Positions 1 to 8,100 of a stretch of DNA of 32,981 bases are shown here, one piece after another. The stretch comes from DASQBT01 sp049578545 (GTDB lineage: Bacteria > Pseudomonadota > Gammaproteobacteria > Burkholderiales > Thiobacillaceae). The stretch is taken from the NCBI GenBank assembly GCA_049578545.1, contig JBAUMF010000020.1:1-32981 (forward strand), given 5' to 3'. A model generated the notes under the pieces. It ran no database searches. It saw only the letters and a program-made list of their open reading frames with translations, and had not been told where the DNA came from. The position numbers were made by a program, and so were the translations under genes. Every line of letters begins with the position of its first letter. Position 1 is the first letter of the stretch.

Positions 1-135
1 GTGGGTGGGGGAATGCTTTCGACGTCTGTCTCTCGAAAAGGAAAGCAGATGCGGCCGTTGGCCCCTCCACCCCGGCTTCTTCACTGTTGCAGAAGAAAGC
101 CGATAACACCACCCTAACCATACAAGCAGCCGTTC
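1..135. repeat. Terminal inverted repeat, left copy
   Basis: This 135-bp stretch is the reverse complement of 32772-32906. Aligned by eye it has 7 mismatches (about 95% identity), with a perfect run over 54-127. It starts at the very first base of the window, so its true left edge may lie outside. It sits 25 bp beyond the stop of the BrkB-like gene. Inside it, CGGCTTCTTC (around 73-82) can pair with GAAGAAAGCCG (around 92-102) across a 9-nt loop with one bulged base, a terminator-like hairpin without a clear T-run. On the minus strand one frame is open through the whole repeat, as it is in the right copy. The nature of the repeat is unknown. Confidence 0.85.
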
Positions 136-159
136 AGGCTGAGATTGGATGAACTGAGA

Positions 160-1440
160 CTACGCAGTCTGTTCCTGCATTGCCCGATTCATGCGTTCCA
201 GTCGCTGGCACAGGGTGTCGATGATGTGGCGCGATAGCGGCGCTGAATACCGCATCAGTTCTTCCAGCAGTTCGGGTGGAAGCACCAGTGCGGTGACATT
301 TGTTTCAGCCCTCACGGTTGCCGTGCGGGCTTCATTCAGCAGATAGGCCATCTCACCGAACAGTTCGCCTTCCTTCAGTTCCCCCAGTTTCTTTTGTTTC
401 CCATTGCTGTCTTTGTAGATCCCAACCCGACCCTCAAACAGCAGGAATGACGTTTGTGAAAGTTCACCCTCTTTGATCAGGGTTTCCTCGGGGACAAACG
501 CTTGGCCATACTTGTCCAGCAGGCGATTGCTGCGCCCGAACACATAGGATTCCACCTTGCTTTCAGGGCTTCTGCCATGGCCAACAAAGAGTTTTTCCAA
601 TGCAGATACGTCTGCCTTGGACAGTGCGTACAGACACTGGGCCCACAAATAGAACAGCAGGCAGGCAAAGAACGCGCCAATCAGGATGAACACCACACCG
701 CCTAACGCACCATATACGGATTGGTATTTCTCAAGCTTGAAAAAGTGGTTAAAGACGGCAAACAACACAAACATGCTGATTGAAGACAAGAGAGCAACCT
801 TGGCCGCAAGTCCTGCCGGAGGGCGGGGTCGGGGCATTTGCCAGTACGCAAGAAAAACCAGTGTCCATGCGATCAGCAGACTGAAAGCGAGATTCAGTCC
901 TTTCAGGAACCAGGTCTGTCCGCTGCCCATAAGATTCACACTGGAGAAAAAATCGAGGGCGACTTGCGCCATGGCGGCTAAGCCCATTAACAGCAGCGCA
1001 ACAGGGATAATGATTAAAGGAAGCGCCCAACGGGTGACAAAGCGGCGTCTGACATCCTCGGGAAAAATCACCGTGAATGCGCCCTGTATTGCATTGACCA
1101 ATCCGCGCGATGACAGCAACAAGGTCAATAAACTTACGCCGCCCGCAGCCAGCTGTGTGCGCTCGGGGATAAACCCCATTGAGGTCAGTGCGTCAAGGTT
1201 TAGCTCACTATAAAGGGCGGCCAGCAACATGGTGGCGGGCGCAAAGGTTTCTGCAATATGAGCCAGCCACTGCACGGCATAGGAAAGCAGCAACAGCAGC
1301 GGGGTGGCAGACAACAGAAAATAAAACGCAGTCGCCGCAGCCTGGTTATTCAGGCCATTTTTCTGGAACAGCTTGAATGTGGTGTAAGCCACCTGCATCA
1401 ACCAGTCCAGTGTGTTGGTGCGCGTAACCGCCAGAGTCAT
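160..1440 (-). CDS. YihY/BrkB family membrane protein with C-terminal cyclic-nucleotide-binding domain
   Basis: The N-terminal ~290 residues contain several hydrophobic membrane segments and the BrkB/YihY signature near the start (an AAATAFYFLLSATPLLLLL block). The C-terminal ~110 residues form a CRP-like cNMP-binding domain, with a phosphate-binding-cassette-like motif GELFGEMAYLLNEARTATV. The family is a polytopic inner-membrane protein of uncertain function, once mislabelled RNase BN. The added domain suggests a cytoplasmic ligand or regulatory input, though cassette-like domains do not always bind cAMP or cGMP. I chose the ATG at 1440; the frame stays open to a TTG at 1509, which would add 23 residues that do not resemble the family. 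No strong ribosome-binding site is visible. It stands alone and ends beside the left terminal repeat. Confidence 0.85.
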   Translation of the reverse strand: MTLAVTRTNTLDWLMQVAYTTFKLFQKNGLNNQAAATAFYFLLSATPLLLLLSYAVQWLAHIAETFAPATMLLAALYSELNLDALTSMGFIPERTQLAAGGVSLLTLLLSSRGLVNAIQGAFTVIFPEDVRRRFVTRWALPLIIIPVALLLMGLAAMAQVALDFFSSVNLMGSGQTWFLKGLNLAFSLLIAWTLVFLAYWQMPRPRPPAGLAAKVALLSSISMFVLFAVFNHFFKLEKYQSVYGALGGVVFILIGAFFACLLFYLWAQCLYALSKADVSALEKLFVGHGRSPESKVESYVFGRSNRLLDKYGQAFVPEETLIKEGELSQTSFLLFEGRVGIYKDSNGKQKKLGELKEGELFGEMAYLLNEARTATVRAETNVTALVLPPELLEELMRYSAPLSRHIIDTLCQRLERMNRAMQEQTA

Positions 1441-1597
1441 GAAATAGCCATATTGACAGGACGGGTCAAGTTTATAGGAAAGCGCGAGATTTGTTGCCGG
1501 GCTGGTCAAATGCGGTCAATGTGGAGCTTCCATGCAACAAGGCGCCGGGCTGAGATAGCTTTGTTCAAGACAGCAAGGCACTTCAGACCTCTGTAAT

Positions 1598-2155
1598 TCA
1601 CCGAGGCTGTAACAAATCTATCCTGAAACTCTCTTCGTAAGGCGGCACATTGCATTCGATGACGTCCGAGGGGGCAACATCCAGGCGGACGCCGACTATG
1701 TCTGCTCGCACCGGCAATTTCGCTGCACCCCGGTCCACCAGTACAACGGTCCGAATCTCGGATGGTCGTTTGCGGGCCAGATACTCCACCGCACGAAGCA
1801 TCGAGTGTCCACGATACATCACGTCATCCACCACGAGAAGGGCGTAGTCATCGAAGTTCAGCGTCGCGTGCTTCGGATCTTCCCTCAGCAGGGTTTCCGG
1901 ATACAGCAACGTCAGGTCATCTGCATAGCGCTTGATCTGCAAATCCAGCCGAACACAATCGAGCAAGCCGTAATTCTCCATCAGCTGCTCACGCAGCCTG
2001 TTTGCCAGTGGCGCACCGCGCCGGAGAATGCCGACGATCGCGACCCTGGTTCGTCCCGTTAACAAGCCGGCAGCCTGTCGCGCCATGTCGGCGACAATCA
2101 CATCAAGCTGCTCGGTGGTATAGAGGCAGGTGCGTTTTCCTTGTATTTCATCCAT
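1598..2155 (-). CDS. pyrR: PyrR-like phosphoribosyltransferase
   Basis: The product is a type I phosphoribosyltransferase of about 185 residues, close to the usual PyrR length. The PRPP-binding loop is visible as LLVVDDVMYRGHS around residues 106-118, and an upstream GILRRGAPLANRL block matches the PyrR pattern. PyrR proteins are bifunctional pyrimidine regulators and uracil phosphoribosyltransferases; in proteobacteria only the transferase-like activity is usually inferred. The ATG at 2155 is preferred because the alternative TTG at 2179 adds 8 residues without family similarity. No pyrimidine biosynthesis gene is adjacent, and the gene appears monocistronic, so a regulatory role in a pyr operon cannot be shown here. 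Another PRTase specificity is possible. Confidence 0.8.
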   Translation of the reverse strand: MDEIQGKRTCLYTTEQLDVIVADMARQAAGLLTGRTRVAIVGILRRGAPLANRLREQLMENYGLLDCVRLDLQIKRYADDLTLLYPETLLREDPKHATLNFDDYALLVVDDVMYRGHSMLRAVEYLARKRPSEIRTVVLVDRGAAKLPVRADIVGVRLDVAPSDVIECNVPPYEESFRIDLLQPR

Positions 2156-2577
2156 TCTTGCTTGGGTCGGACTGACCAATAGTCATAAAGGACTCAGTTT
2201 CGAATTCCATGAGTGTTTTTCTGTCCATATGATTTCCCCGGAAAGCAGATGCCAGCCGCAGCTTTTGGTCGCGAGGCGCCGAACAGCTGACGGATTCCCG
2301 TAAACCATATTGGACCTTTGACATCGGTTATCTTCATTGCTGGCTTGAAAGACGATGCTACCCCAAGTGCTCAAACAACCGGCTTTTGCTATTGGCGACT
2401 GGATACGATCGAGCTGCCTTATGGTTGCGGCTTTCTATCGCAATGCAGGAAAATGAAGCCGATTGTGAACCCGTCGGTTGGATGAGCATAATGAGGTTCC
2501 TAATTGATAATCTACAAGCGGGCGCCAGGGTCTGGCAAGAATTGTCTGGCAACAATGATTTGGTGAAAGGTTCTTCA
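2156..2577. other. Gene-poor stretch between divergent genes
   Basis: This interval separates the divergent PyrR-like gene and the small membrane protein gene, so promoters for both should lie here. The frame of the downstream gene is open from 2386, but the preceding residues do not look like its family. I see no strong hairpin, repeat or convincing sigma70 promoter. Confidence 0.4.
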
Positions 2578-2979
2578 ATGGCAATCGGTTGGCTTGCGGT
2601 ACTGAAAAGCGTTCCATGGGGTGACGTAATAAGCAACGCACCCATGGTCGCTGATGGAGCGAAAAAGCTGTGGAAGGCTGTCGCGAAAAGGTCTCCGTCA
2701 GCGGGGATGCCCCACCCAGGTGCGCAGCCTGCAATTTCATCCGAAGCTCAGGCTATCGCCGCACTGCAAGCACAAATTGCTGGTATAGAGGCTGCCGCGT
2801 CTGACTTGCACAATCAGATGCTTGCGTCCTCGGAGCTGATAAAGGCGCTTGCAGATCAGAACACGCAACTGATCAGGCGTATAGAGGTCAATCGCATCCG
2901 GGTTCTGTGGCTGGCAGGAGCTACAGTCTTGCTAGGTATCCTCGTTTTGGCCAACCTGGTCTTGGGATTCATGCGCTAA
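2578..2979 (+). CDS. Small membrane-anchored coiled-coil protein, unknown function
   Basis: The predicted protein has about 133 residues. The first ~35 form an amphipathic stretch (MAIGWLAVLKSVPWGDV, then NAPMVADGAKKLW) of a kind I associate with small hypothetical proteins of betaproteobacteria. The middle is a probable coiled coil rich in Ala, Gln and Leu. The last ~22 residues are one transmembrane helix (VLWLAGATVLLGILVLANLVLGF), ending only two residues later, so it is likely tail-anchored in the inner membrane. The ATG at 2578 has an AAAGG ribosome-binding site 7 nt upstream. The frame is open further up to 2386, but that extension looks unlike the rest. No function can be assigned. Confidence 0.6.
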   Translation: MAIGWLAVLKSVPWGDVISNAPMVADGAKKLWKAVAKRSPSAGMPHPGAQPAISSEAQAIAALQAQIAGIEAAASDLHNQMLASSELIKALADQNTQLIRRIEVNRIRVLWLAGATVLLGILVLANLVLGFMR

Positions 2980-3070
2980 TGTCGTCAAGTCCTTCCATCA
3001 AGCAGACCCGCAGCCAGCGCAGCCGCTTGCAGGGTAATCATGTCAAACGTTGGGCAGTCAGAGAACAACA

Positions 3071-3739
3071 ATGAAGGTGTTTGTTGTCTATTGCCATCCG
3101 GAGCCAAGAAGTTTCAACAGTGCGATGTTTCATGCAGCCTGTAAGTCGCTTGCAGATGCCGGGAATGAGGTTATGACTTCAGACCTGTACGATATGCGTT
3201 TTGACCCTGCCTCTGGCCGGAAAAACTTCAAAACTGTGAAAGACCCAACGTATCTCAAGTTGCAACTCGAAGAGATGTATGCAACTGAAGCGAATGGATT
3301 TGCGGAAGATCTTGATTCTGAAATGGGGAAGATCGAGTGGTGTGATCTGATGATATGGCAATTTCCGTTATGGTGGTTTGGTTTGCCGTCGGTTCTCAAA
3401 GGGTGGGTTGACCGCGTGTTCGCCATGGGGCGGATTTACGGCGGGGGTCGCATATATCAAACAGGAGTTTTTCGCGGAAAGCGTGCGCTGCTGTCGCTGA
3501 CAACAGGCGGCCCGGAAGAAGCTTATCGCAAGGACGGCTTCAACGGCGACATCAATGCGATCCTGAGGCCCGTTCACAGGGGCATGTTGCAATTTGTTGG
3601 TTTTGAGGTGTTGGCGCCACAGATCGTATATGCCCCTGTTCGCATGTCGGATGAGCTGAGAACACAACAATTGGCAAACTATGTCGAACGTCTAAAGGGA
3701 ATCAGTGAAGAATCTCCAATTGAAGTCGGCATATATTGA
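3071..3739 (+). CDS. NAD(P)H dehydrogenase (quinone)-type flavodoxin-fold protein
   Basis: The ~222-residue product begins with MKVFVVYCHPEPRSFN, the FMN-phosphate-binding start of the Flavodoxin_2 family (MdaB, KefF, WrbA-like and NQO-type reductases). A central WQFPLWWFGLPSVLKGWVDR block is the second hallmark; it forms part of the flavin and substrate site. LLSLTTGGPEEAY is the third conserved loop. Such enzymes transfer two electrons from NAD(P)H to quinones in the cytoplasm, often for oxidative protection. The ATG at 3071 is chosen over an in-frame TTG at 3050 because the family starts at this point. It is probably monocistronic and converges with the flavoprotein gene downstream. The physiological substrate cannot be told from the sequence. 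Confidence 0.88.
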   Translation: MKVFVVYCHPEPRSFNSAMFHAACKSLADAGNEVMTSDLYDMRFDPASGRKNFKTVKDPTYLKLQLEEMYATEANGFAEDLDSEMGKIEWCDLMIWQFPLWWFGLPSVLKGWVDRVFAMGRIYGGGRIYQTGVFRGKRALLSLTTGGPEEAYRKDGFNGDINAILRPVHRGMLQFVGFEVLAPQIVYAPVRMSDELRTQQLANYVERLKGISEESPIEVGIY

Positions 3740-4054
3740 TGCAGCGCGGCCTACGGTTGGGCTGCTCCAACTTGCTGCGCTGCTCTTCGCAGCATGGGTG
3801 GGCCCTCGCCTTCTTTGATTGCGTTGTTTGGTCGTCCGAAAATTGCGACCGGCCTTGCATGGCGAAGACCGGATTCAGTCATCGGAAACATGCTTGCAGC
3901 GCTGAGGACGAAAGCTGTGAATCTACCTTTCGCGGCTAGTCCCATTTCCAAGCTGATGGAACACTTGGATGTTCGATCTCAGGTAGGTCGAGGGCGACAT
4001 GCTCGAGGTTCAATGATCGGATTGGGTTGGATTGAGGTCTGCCATGTTTCCAAC
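3740..4054. other. Intergenic region between convergent genes
   Basis: Short open frames exist on both strands (for example + strand 3794-4087), but none has a ribosome-binding site or recognisable domain, and they overlap the end of the convergent flavoprotein gene. I see no clear terminator with a T-run. Confidence 0.4.
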
Positions 4055-5260
4055 CTAGGCATATTGTCCCGCCACCCAGCCGGATGACCACGCCCACTGG
4101 AAGTTGTAGCCGCCAAGCCAGCCGGTGACATCCACCACCTCGCCAATGAAGTATAGGCCGGGCAAGCTGGTAGCCTCCATGGTTTTGGAGGAAAGTCCGC
4201 GGGTGTCGACGCCGCCAAGCGTAACCTCGGCCTTGATATAACCCAACGTACCGGATGGCATAAGCTGCCAGTTCTTCAGCTTGCTGATGATCTGGTCTAG
4301 CGCTGTATTGGAAATCTCGGTTAGCGGCCGGTTGGCCTCATGCAATGCGCACCATTCATGGGCAAAGCGATAGGCTATTTTTTCGGCCAGAACATTGGCC
4401 AGGAGCGCGTTTGAATGACGGTGCTCGCGTAGCCATGCAGTTGCATCTTCGTCAGGCAGCAAGTCCAGGCTGATGGGCTGCTTTCTTCCGCTTCCGTAGT
4501 CCTGCATTTGCCAATAGCTGGATATCTGCAGGATCGCCGGGCCCGACAGCCCGCGGTGGGTAATCAGCGCCTGTTCACGAAACACTGCCGGCTGGCCTTT
4601 GCAGCGGGCGATTGTGTCGAAGGAAATTCCTGCCAATGGCTCAAGGGTTTGCAGGTCCTCGGGGGGCAGGGCGAGGGGAACCAGCGCCGGCCTGGGTGGC
4701 ACGATGGGCAGGCCAAACTGTTCCGCCACCTGATAGCCAAATGGACTGGCGCCAAGTGCGGGCGCGGCAAGCCCGCCGGATGCAATAACAAGAGAGTTGC
4801 ATAGGAATGAGCCCTGTGTGGTTTGCAGATTGAAGCGTGCACCTGCCTTTTGCGCTTGTTCAACGTGCGTTACCTCACAGGGTTGTGCCCATTTCACCCT
4901 GCCCTTGTCGCATTCATTTTGCAGCAGGGTAATGATGTCTTGCGCGCTGCCGTCGCAAAACAGTTGACCCAACGCCTTTTCGTGATAGCGAACGCCATGG
5001 CGCTCCAACAGCTTGATGAAATCATGCTGGCTGTAGCGGGCGAGGGCTGAACGGCAGAAGTGCGGATTCTGCGAAAGAAAGTTTTCCGGCGCCACGTTCC
5101 GGTTGGTGAAATTGCAGCGTCCACCGCCGGAAATGCGAATGCGCTCGCCGATCTTCTCAGCATGGTCGATCAACAGCACACGGCGGCCACGCTGGCCTGC
5201 GTGGGCCGCACACATCATGCCGGCTGCCCCGCTGCCGATGATGATGACATCAAGTTGCAT
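4055..5260 (-). CDS. HI0933/BaiN-type NAD(P)/FAD-dependent oxidoreductase
   Basis: This 401-residue flavoprotein starts with the Rossmann FAD-binding motif IIIGSGAAGMMCAAHAG (residues ~6-22). It has the family hallmark RISGGGRCNFTN near residue 42, and a C-terminal FAD-contact block ending in FIGEVVDVTGWLGGYNFQWA. This pattern defines the HI0933/YhiN (BaiN, RdsA-like) family of cytoplasmic flavoproteins. Proposed roles include reductive steps on steroid-like substrates in some gut bacteria, but for most proteobacterial members the substrate is unknown. Length is typical and all motifs look intact. The ATG at 5260 is the family start. It is transcribed divergently from the small secreted protein gene at 5499. 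Confidence 0.9.
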   Translation of the reverse strand: MQLDVIIIGSGAAGMMCAAHAGQRGRRVLLIDHAEKIGERIRISGGGRCNFTNRNVAPENFLSQNPHFCRSALARYSQHDFIKLLERHGVRYHEKALGQLFCDGSAQDIITLLQNECDKGRVKWAQPCEVTHVEQAQKAGARFNLQTTQGSFLCNSLVIASGGLAAPALGASPFGYQVAEQFGLPIVPPRPALVPLALPPEDLQTLEPLAGISFDTIARCKGQPAVFREQALITHRGLSGPAILQISSYWQMQDYGSGRKQPISLDLLPDEDATAWLREHRHSNALLANVLAEKIAYRFAHEWCALHEANRPLTEISNTALDQIISKLKNWQLMPSGTLGYIKAEVTLGGVDTRGLSSKTMEATSLPGLYFIGEVVDVTGWLGGYNFQWAWSSGWVAGQYA

Positions 5261-5498
5261 TGGTTGAACTGCTCTTTCCTGTCAGAACGGATTGGCCATG
5301 ACCGCTGATTCACGATTTCTGCAAAGTAATTTGCATTTCTGCACGGCAGGCCAGCTGAATTCTATTTCCTCTCGAGGCTGGATCGCCAAACAGGACAAAT
5401 AACGAATACTATATTGCGAGTGTGTTTATTTTTGCCTTGATACGCACGTGTATGCAGCAATTCATAATTGTGAATTAACTCTTGATAAGGAGCATGAC

Positions 5499-5921
5499 AT
5501 GAAACAACTTGTGTTTGCGGCTGCATTGGTTGCGGCCACCATTCCCGCTTATGCGGCGGATGTCGGGGTCTCGATCAGTGTAGGCCAGCCAGGTTTCTAT
5601 GGCCAAATCAACATCGGCGATTTTCCGCAACCTGTGCTCATCAACCCAAGGCCGGTCATTATCCGGCGGGCACCTGTCGGCGTAGAGCCAATCTACCTGC
5701 ACGTTCCTCCTGGACATGCGAGGCGTTGGCGCAGGTATTGCAGCCAATATAATGCCTGCGATCGGCCGGTGTATTTTGTACAGGACCGTTGGTACAACGA
5801 CGTCTATGTTCCCCGCTACCGCGAACGCCACGGTTTTCGCGACGATCATCGTGGTCAAGAGCGCGACATGGGCCGCAAGGATCACGACAGAGGCTATGGC
5901 AGAGACCATGACAGGCACTGA
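5499..5921 (+). CDS. Small secreted basic protein, unknown function
   Basis: The ~140-residue product begins with a clear Sec signal peptide (MKQLVFAAALVAATIPAYA, then AD), so it is probably periplasmic or exported. The mature part has a Pro/Val-rich segment with PVLINPRPVIIRRAP, a segment with two cysteines (RRYCSQYNACDRPVYF), and a strongly charged tail rich in Arg, Asp, His and Gly (repeats like DHRGQERD, DHDRGYGRDHDRH). The tail might bind metal or RNA-like polyanions, but that is guesswork. Start at 5499 is supported by an AAGGA ribosome-binding site 8 nt upstream; the frame is open from 5448. Similar small secreted proteins are common hypotheticals in betaproteobacteria. Confidence 0.75.
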   Translation: MKQLVFAAALVAATIPAYAADVGVSISVGQPGFYGQINIGDFPQPVLINPRPVIIRRAPVGVEPIYLHVPPGHARRWRRYCSQYNACDRPVYFVQDRWYNDVYVPRYRERHGFRDDHRGQERDMGRKDHDRGYGRDHDRH

Positions 5922-6287
5922 TCGAATCCTGTCCAGGTAATAGAAACGCTTCCAGCGGTCTGGAACGCTGATCGCCACCTTGGCGATGTGTGTCCTTCTC
6001 CATGGTGAACTTGCGGAAGGACACATGAAAGCGGCTCGTTGCCGTTTGGTCGATATGGCGTGGTTGTCAAATTCAGCGCCTCCCTCGATAGACTTGCGTT
6101 TGAGGCGATGAAACCAGGGGTCAGTCCAAGCCGCATCGAATGCGTTCACACCCTCCCAATCGCTCGTGGCTGAGCCAAATTTTCATCGGCATGCTTCGCA
6201 AGACGTTGCAAGGCAACAGGCAATACCGCATTCCAGGTGCAAGCCTTTGCAGGTGATGACTGCTGTCGTGACGGGGCATCGCTCGCG
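5922..6287. other. Intergenic region with hairpins before ggt
   Basis: No convincing gene. It holds a small stem TTCCAG/CTGGAA (about 5950-5964) and a 9-bp perfect inverted repeat at 5989-6025 (listed separately). Minus-strand open frames here are shadows. An in-frame GTG at 6237 could be an alternative start for the gamma-glutamyltransferase. Confidence 0.4.
5989..6025. promoter_or_regulatory. Perfect 9-bp inverted repeat (hairpin)
   Basis: TGTGTCCTT at 5989-5997 pairs perfectly with AAGGACACA at 6017-6025 across a 19-nt loop. There is no T-run after it, so it is not a standard intrinsic terminator. It lies 68 bp after the secreted-protein gene and well upstream of ggt. It could be an mRNA-stabilising hairpin or an operator. 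Confidence 0.35.
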
Positions 6288-8084
6288 GTGAAATTTCTCT
6301 TATCGACTGTTATCACAGCTGCCTTGCTTTGTCTGGCCGGCTGTGTCTCTGCACCGCATGAAAGCGACTTCAACCATCGCTTGCCTGATTCTCTTCTCAA
6401 AGCCCCTGAAGGTGATTCGGGCTGGACAACCAAGCCGGGCTGGCACGCCAGACACTGGATGGTTTCTGCGGCCAATCCACTGGCGACTGATGCCGGATTC
6501 CAGATTTTGCAGGCGGGAGGATCGGCCATCGATGCGGCCATTGCCGTGCAGATGGTGCTCAACCTGGTGGAACCGCAATCATCCGGGATTGGTGGGGGGG
6601 CGTTTCTCGTGAACTGGGACGGCAGGACGGTGGACGTCTTCGATGGGCGCGAGTCTGCGCCGGCGGCGGCCAGCGAGGCGTTGTTTCAAAATGACGGCAA
6701 GCCGATATCCTTTTATGCAGGTGTGGTGGGTGGGCGTTCGGTGGGTGTGCCTGGCGTGCTGCGCATGCTGGAACTGGCGCACAAACACGATGGCAAACTG
6801 CCGTGGCCCGATCTTTTCCAGCCGGCCATTCGTCTTGCTGAACAGGGTTTTGCCATCGGTCCGCGGCTGGCCATGTTGTTGAAGTCGGACAAGTACCTGA
6901 TGCAGGATCCGACAGCGCGAGCATATTTCTACAGTCCGGATGGCCGTCCGAAAACGGCGGGGACGATACTGAAGAACCCGGAGCTGGCGGCCGTGTTGCG
7001 CGAAGTGGCGCAGCGGGGAGCTGATGCGTTCTACACCGGGCCGATTGCTGGTGACATCGTGGCCAAGGTACAAACGCATCCAACCAATCCTGGGCTTTTG
7101 GTCGAAGCCGACATGGCAGGCTATCGGGCCCGGGAGCGCGAAGCGCTGTGTTTTGATTATCATCAGGCGCATGTTTGCGGTCCGCCGCCGCCGTCTTCCG
7201 GTCCTCTGGCGCTGGGGGAAATTTTCGGGGTGCTTGATTACACAGCCATTGCCCAGGACAAACCGGAGCGCAATGCCGATGGCAGCTGGAACTTGTCCGC
7301 AGACGCGGTGCATTTGTACAGCGAGGCCGCCCGCCTGGCTTATGCCGACCGGGCGTATTACGCAGCAGATGGCGAAATGGTGAAGGTGCCGGTTGCAGGC
7401 TTGCTGGATGCAGGTTATCTGAAGCACCGGGCGAAGCTGATTGGAGATTGGTCGATGGGCACAGCGCAGCCCGGCCATCCTGTGGGTACGGACTCGTTAA
7501 ATGGACACGATCAAAGCCCCGAGTTGCCGTCCACCTCGCAAATTTCAATCGTGGATGGCGCCGGTCACGCCGTCTCGATGACGACCTCAATAGAAGATGC
7601 GTTCGGCTCGCGCCAGATGGTGCGTGGCTTCCTGCTGAATAATCAACTGACGGATTTTTCCTTTGCTTCGGTGGACAGTGAAGGCCATCCGGCCGCCAAC
7701 CGGGTACAGCCTGGCAAGCGTCCGCGCTCTTCCATGTCCCCCTTGCTGGCTTTCAACAAATCGAATGGCCAGCTTTATATGGTGATCGGCTCGCCGGGTG
7801 GCTCGGCCATCATCAACTATGTCGGCAAGGTGCTGCTGGGCACCCTGGACTGGGGACTGAGCATCCAGGATGCCATCGACCTGCCGAACTTTGGCAGTCG
7901 CAATGGCCCGACCGAACTGGAACAGGGCAGGGTGCCGGATTCGCTGGTGCGGGAACTGCAGGCTCGTGGCCACGATGTCAGGCTAATGCCGCAGACCTCA
8001 GGCCTGCAGGGCATTCAGCGCATACGCGACGGCTGGCTCGGCGGCGCCGATCCACGGCGTGAAGGGGTGGCGATGGGGCAGTAG
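6288..8084 (+). CDS. ggt: Gamma-glutamyltransferase, lipoprotein form
   Basis: This ~598-residue N-terminal-nucleophile hydrolase cleaves gamma-glutamyl bonds of glutathione and related peptides, normally in the periplasm. The N-terminus (VKFLLSTVITAALLCLAGC) is a signal peptide with lipobox LAGC, implying a lipid-anchored precursor. The large-subunit signature GGSAIDAAIAVQMVLNLVEP is followed by SSGIGGGAF. The autoprocessing Thr is in LPSTSQISIVD (about residue 416), aligning with TTHYSV of the E. coli enzyme. The small subunit contains FLLNNQLTDFSF, KRPRSSMSPLL and GSPGGSAII, all family hallmarks. The frame also opens at a GTG at 6237; I prefer the GTG at 6288 because the signal peptide begins there, though its ribosome-binding site is weak. 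It converges with the protease gene, with 16 bp between stops. Confidence 0.93.
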   Translation: MKFLLSTVITAALLCLAGCVSAPHESDFNHRLPDSLLKAPEGDSGWTTKPGWHARHWMVSAANPLATDAGFQILQAGGSAIDAAIAVQMVLNLVEPQSSGIGGGAFLVNWDGRTVDVFDGRESAPAAASEALFQNDGKPISFYAGVVGGRSVGVPGVLRMLELAHKHDGKLPWPDLFQPAIRLAEQGFAIGPRLAMLLKSDKYLMQDPTARAYFYSPDGRPKTAGTILKNPELAAVLREVAQRGADAFYTGPIAGDIVAKVQTHPTNPGLLVEADMAGYRAREREALCFDYHQAHVCGPPPPSSGPLALGEIFGVLDYTAIAQDKPERNADGSWNLSADAVHLYSEAARLAYADRAYYAADGEMVKVPVAGLLDAGYLKHRAKLIGDWSMGTAQPGHPVGTDSLNGHDQSPELPSTSQISIVDGAGHAVSMTTSIEDAFGSRQMVRGFLLNNQLTDFSFASVDSEGHPAANRVQPGKRPRSSMSPLLAFNKSNGQLYMVIGSPGGSAIINYVGKVLLGTLDWGLSIQDAIDLPNFGSRNGPTELEQGRVPDSLVRELQARGHDVRLMPQTSGLQGIQRIRDGWLGGADPRREGVAMGQ

Positions 8085-8100
8085 GAACGGCCCGACGCAA

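Noticed and set aside
686..1213. A 175-codon + strand frame opposite the BrkB gene
   Set aside because: It is antisense to the membrane region of a well-supported gene and has no family features.
3794..4087. A 97-codon + strand frame between convergent genes
   Set aside because: No ribosome-binding site or domain, and it overlaps the end of the flavoprotein gene on the other strand.
5894..6149. Minus-strand frames downstream of the small secreted protein gene
   Set aside because: They overlap a signal-peptide gene with a good ribosome-binding site and show no domain or start signal of their own.
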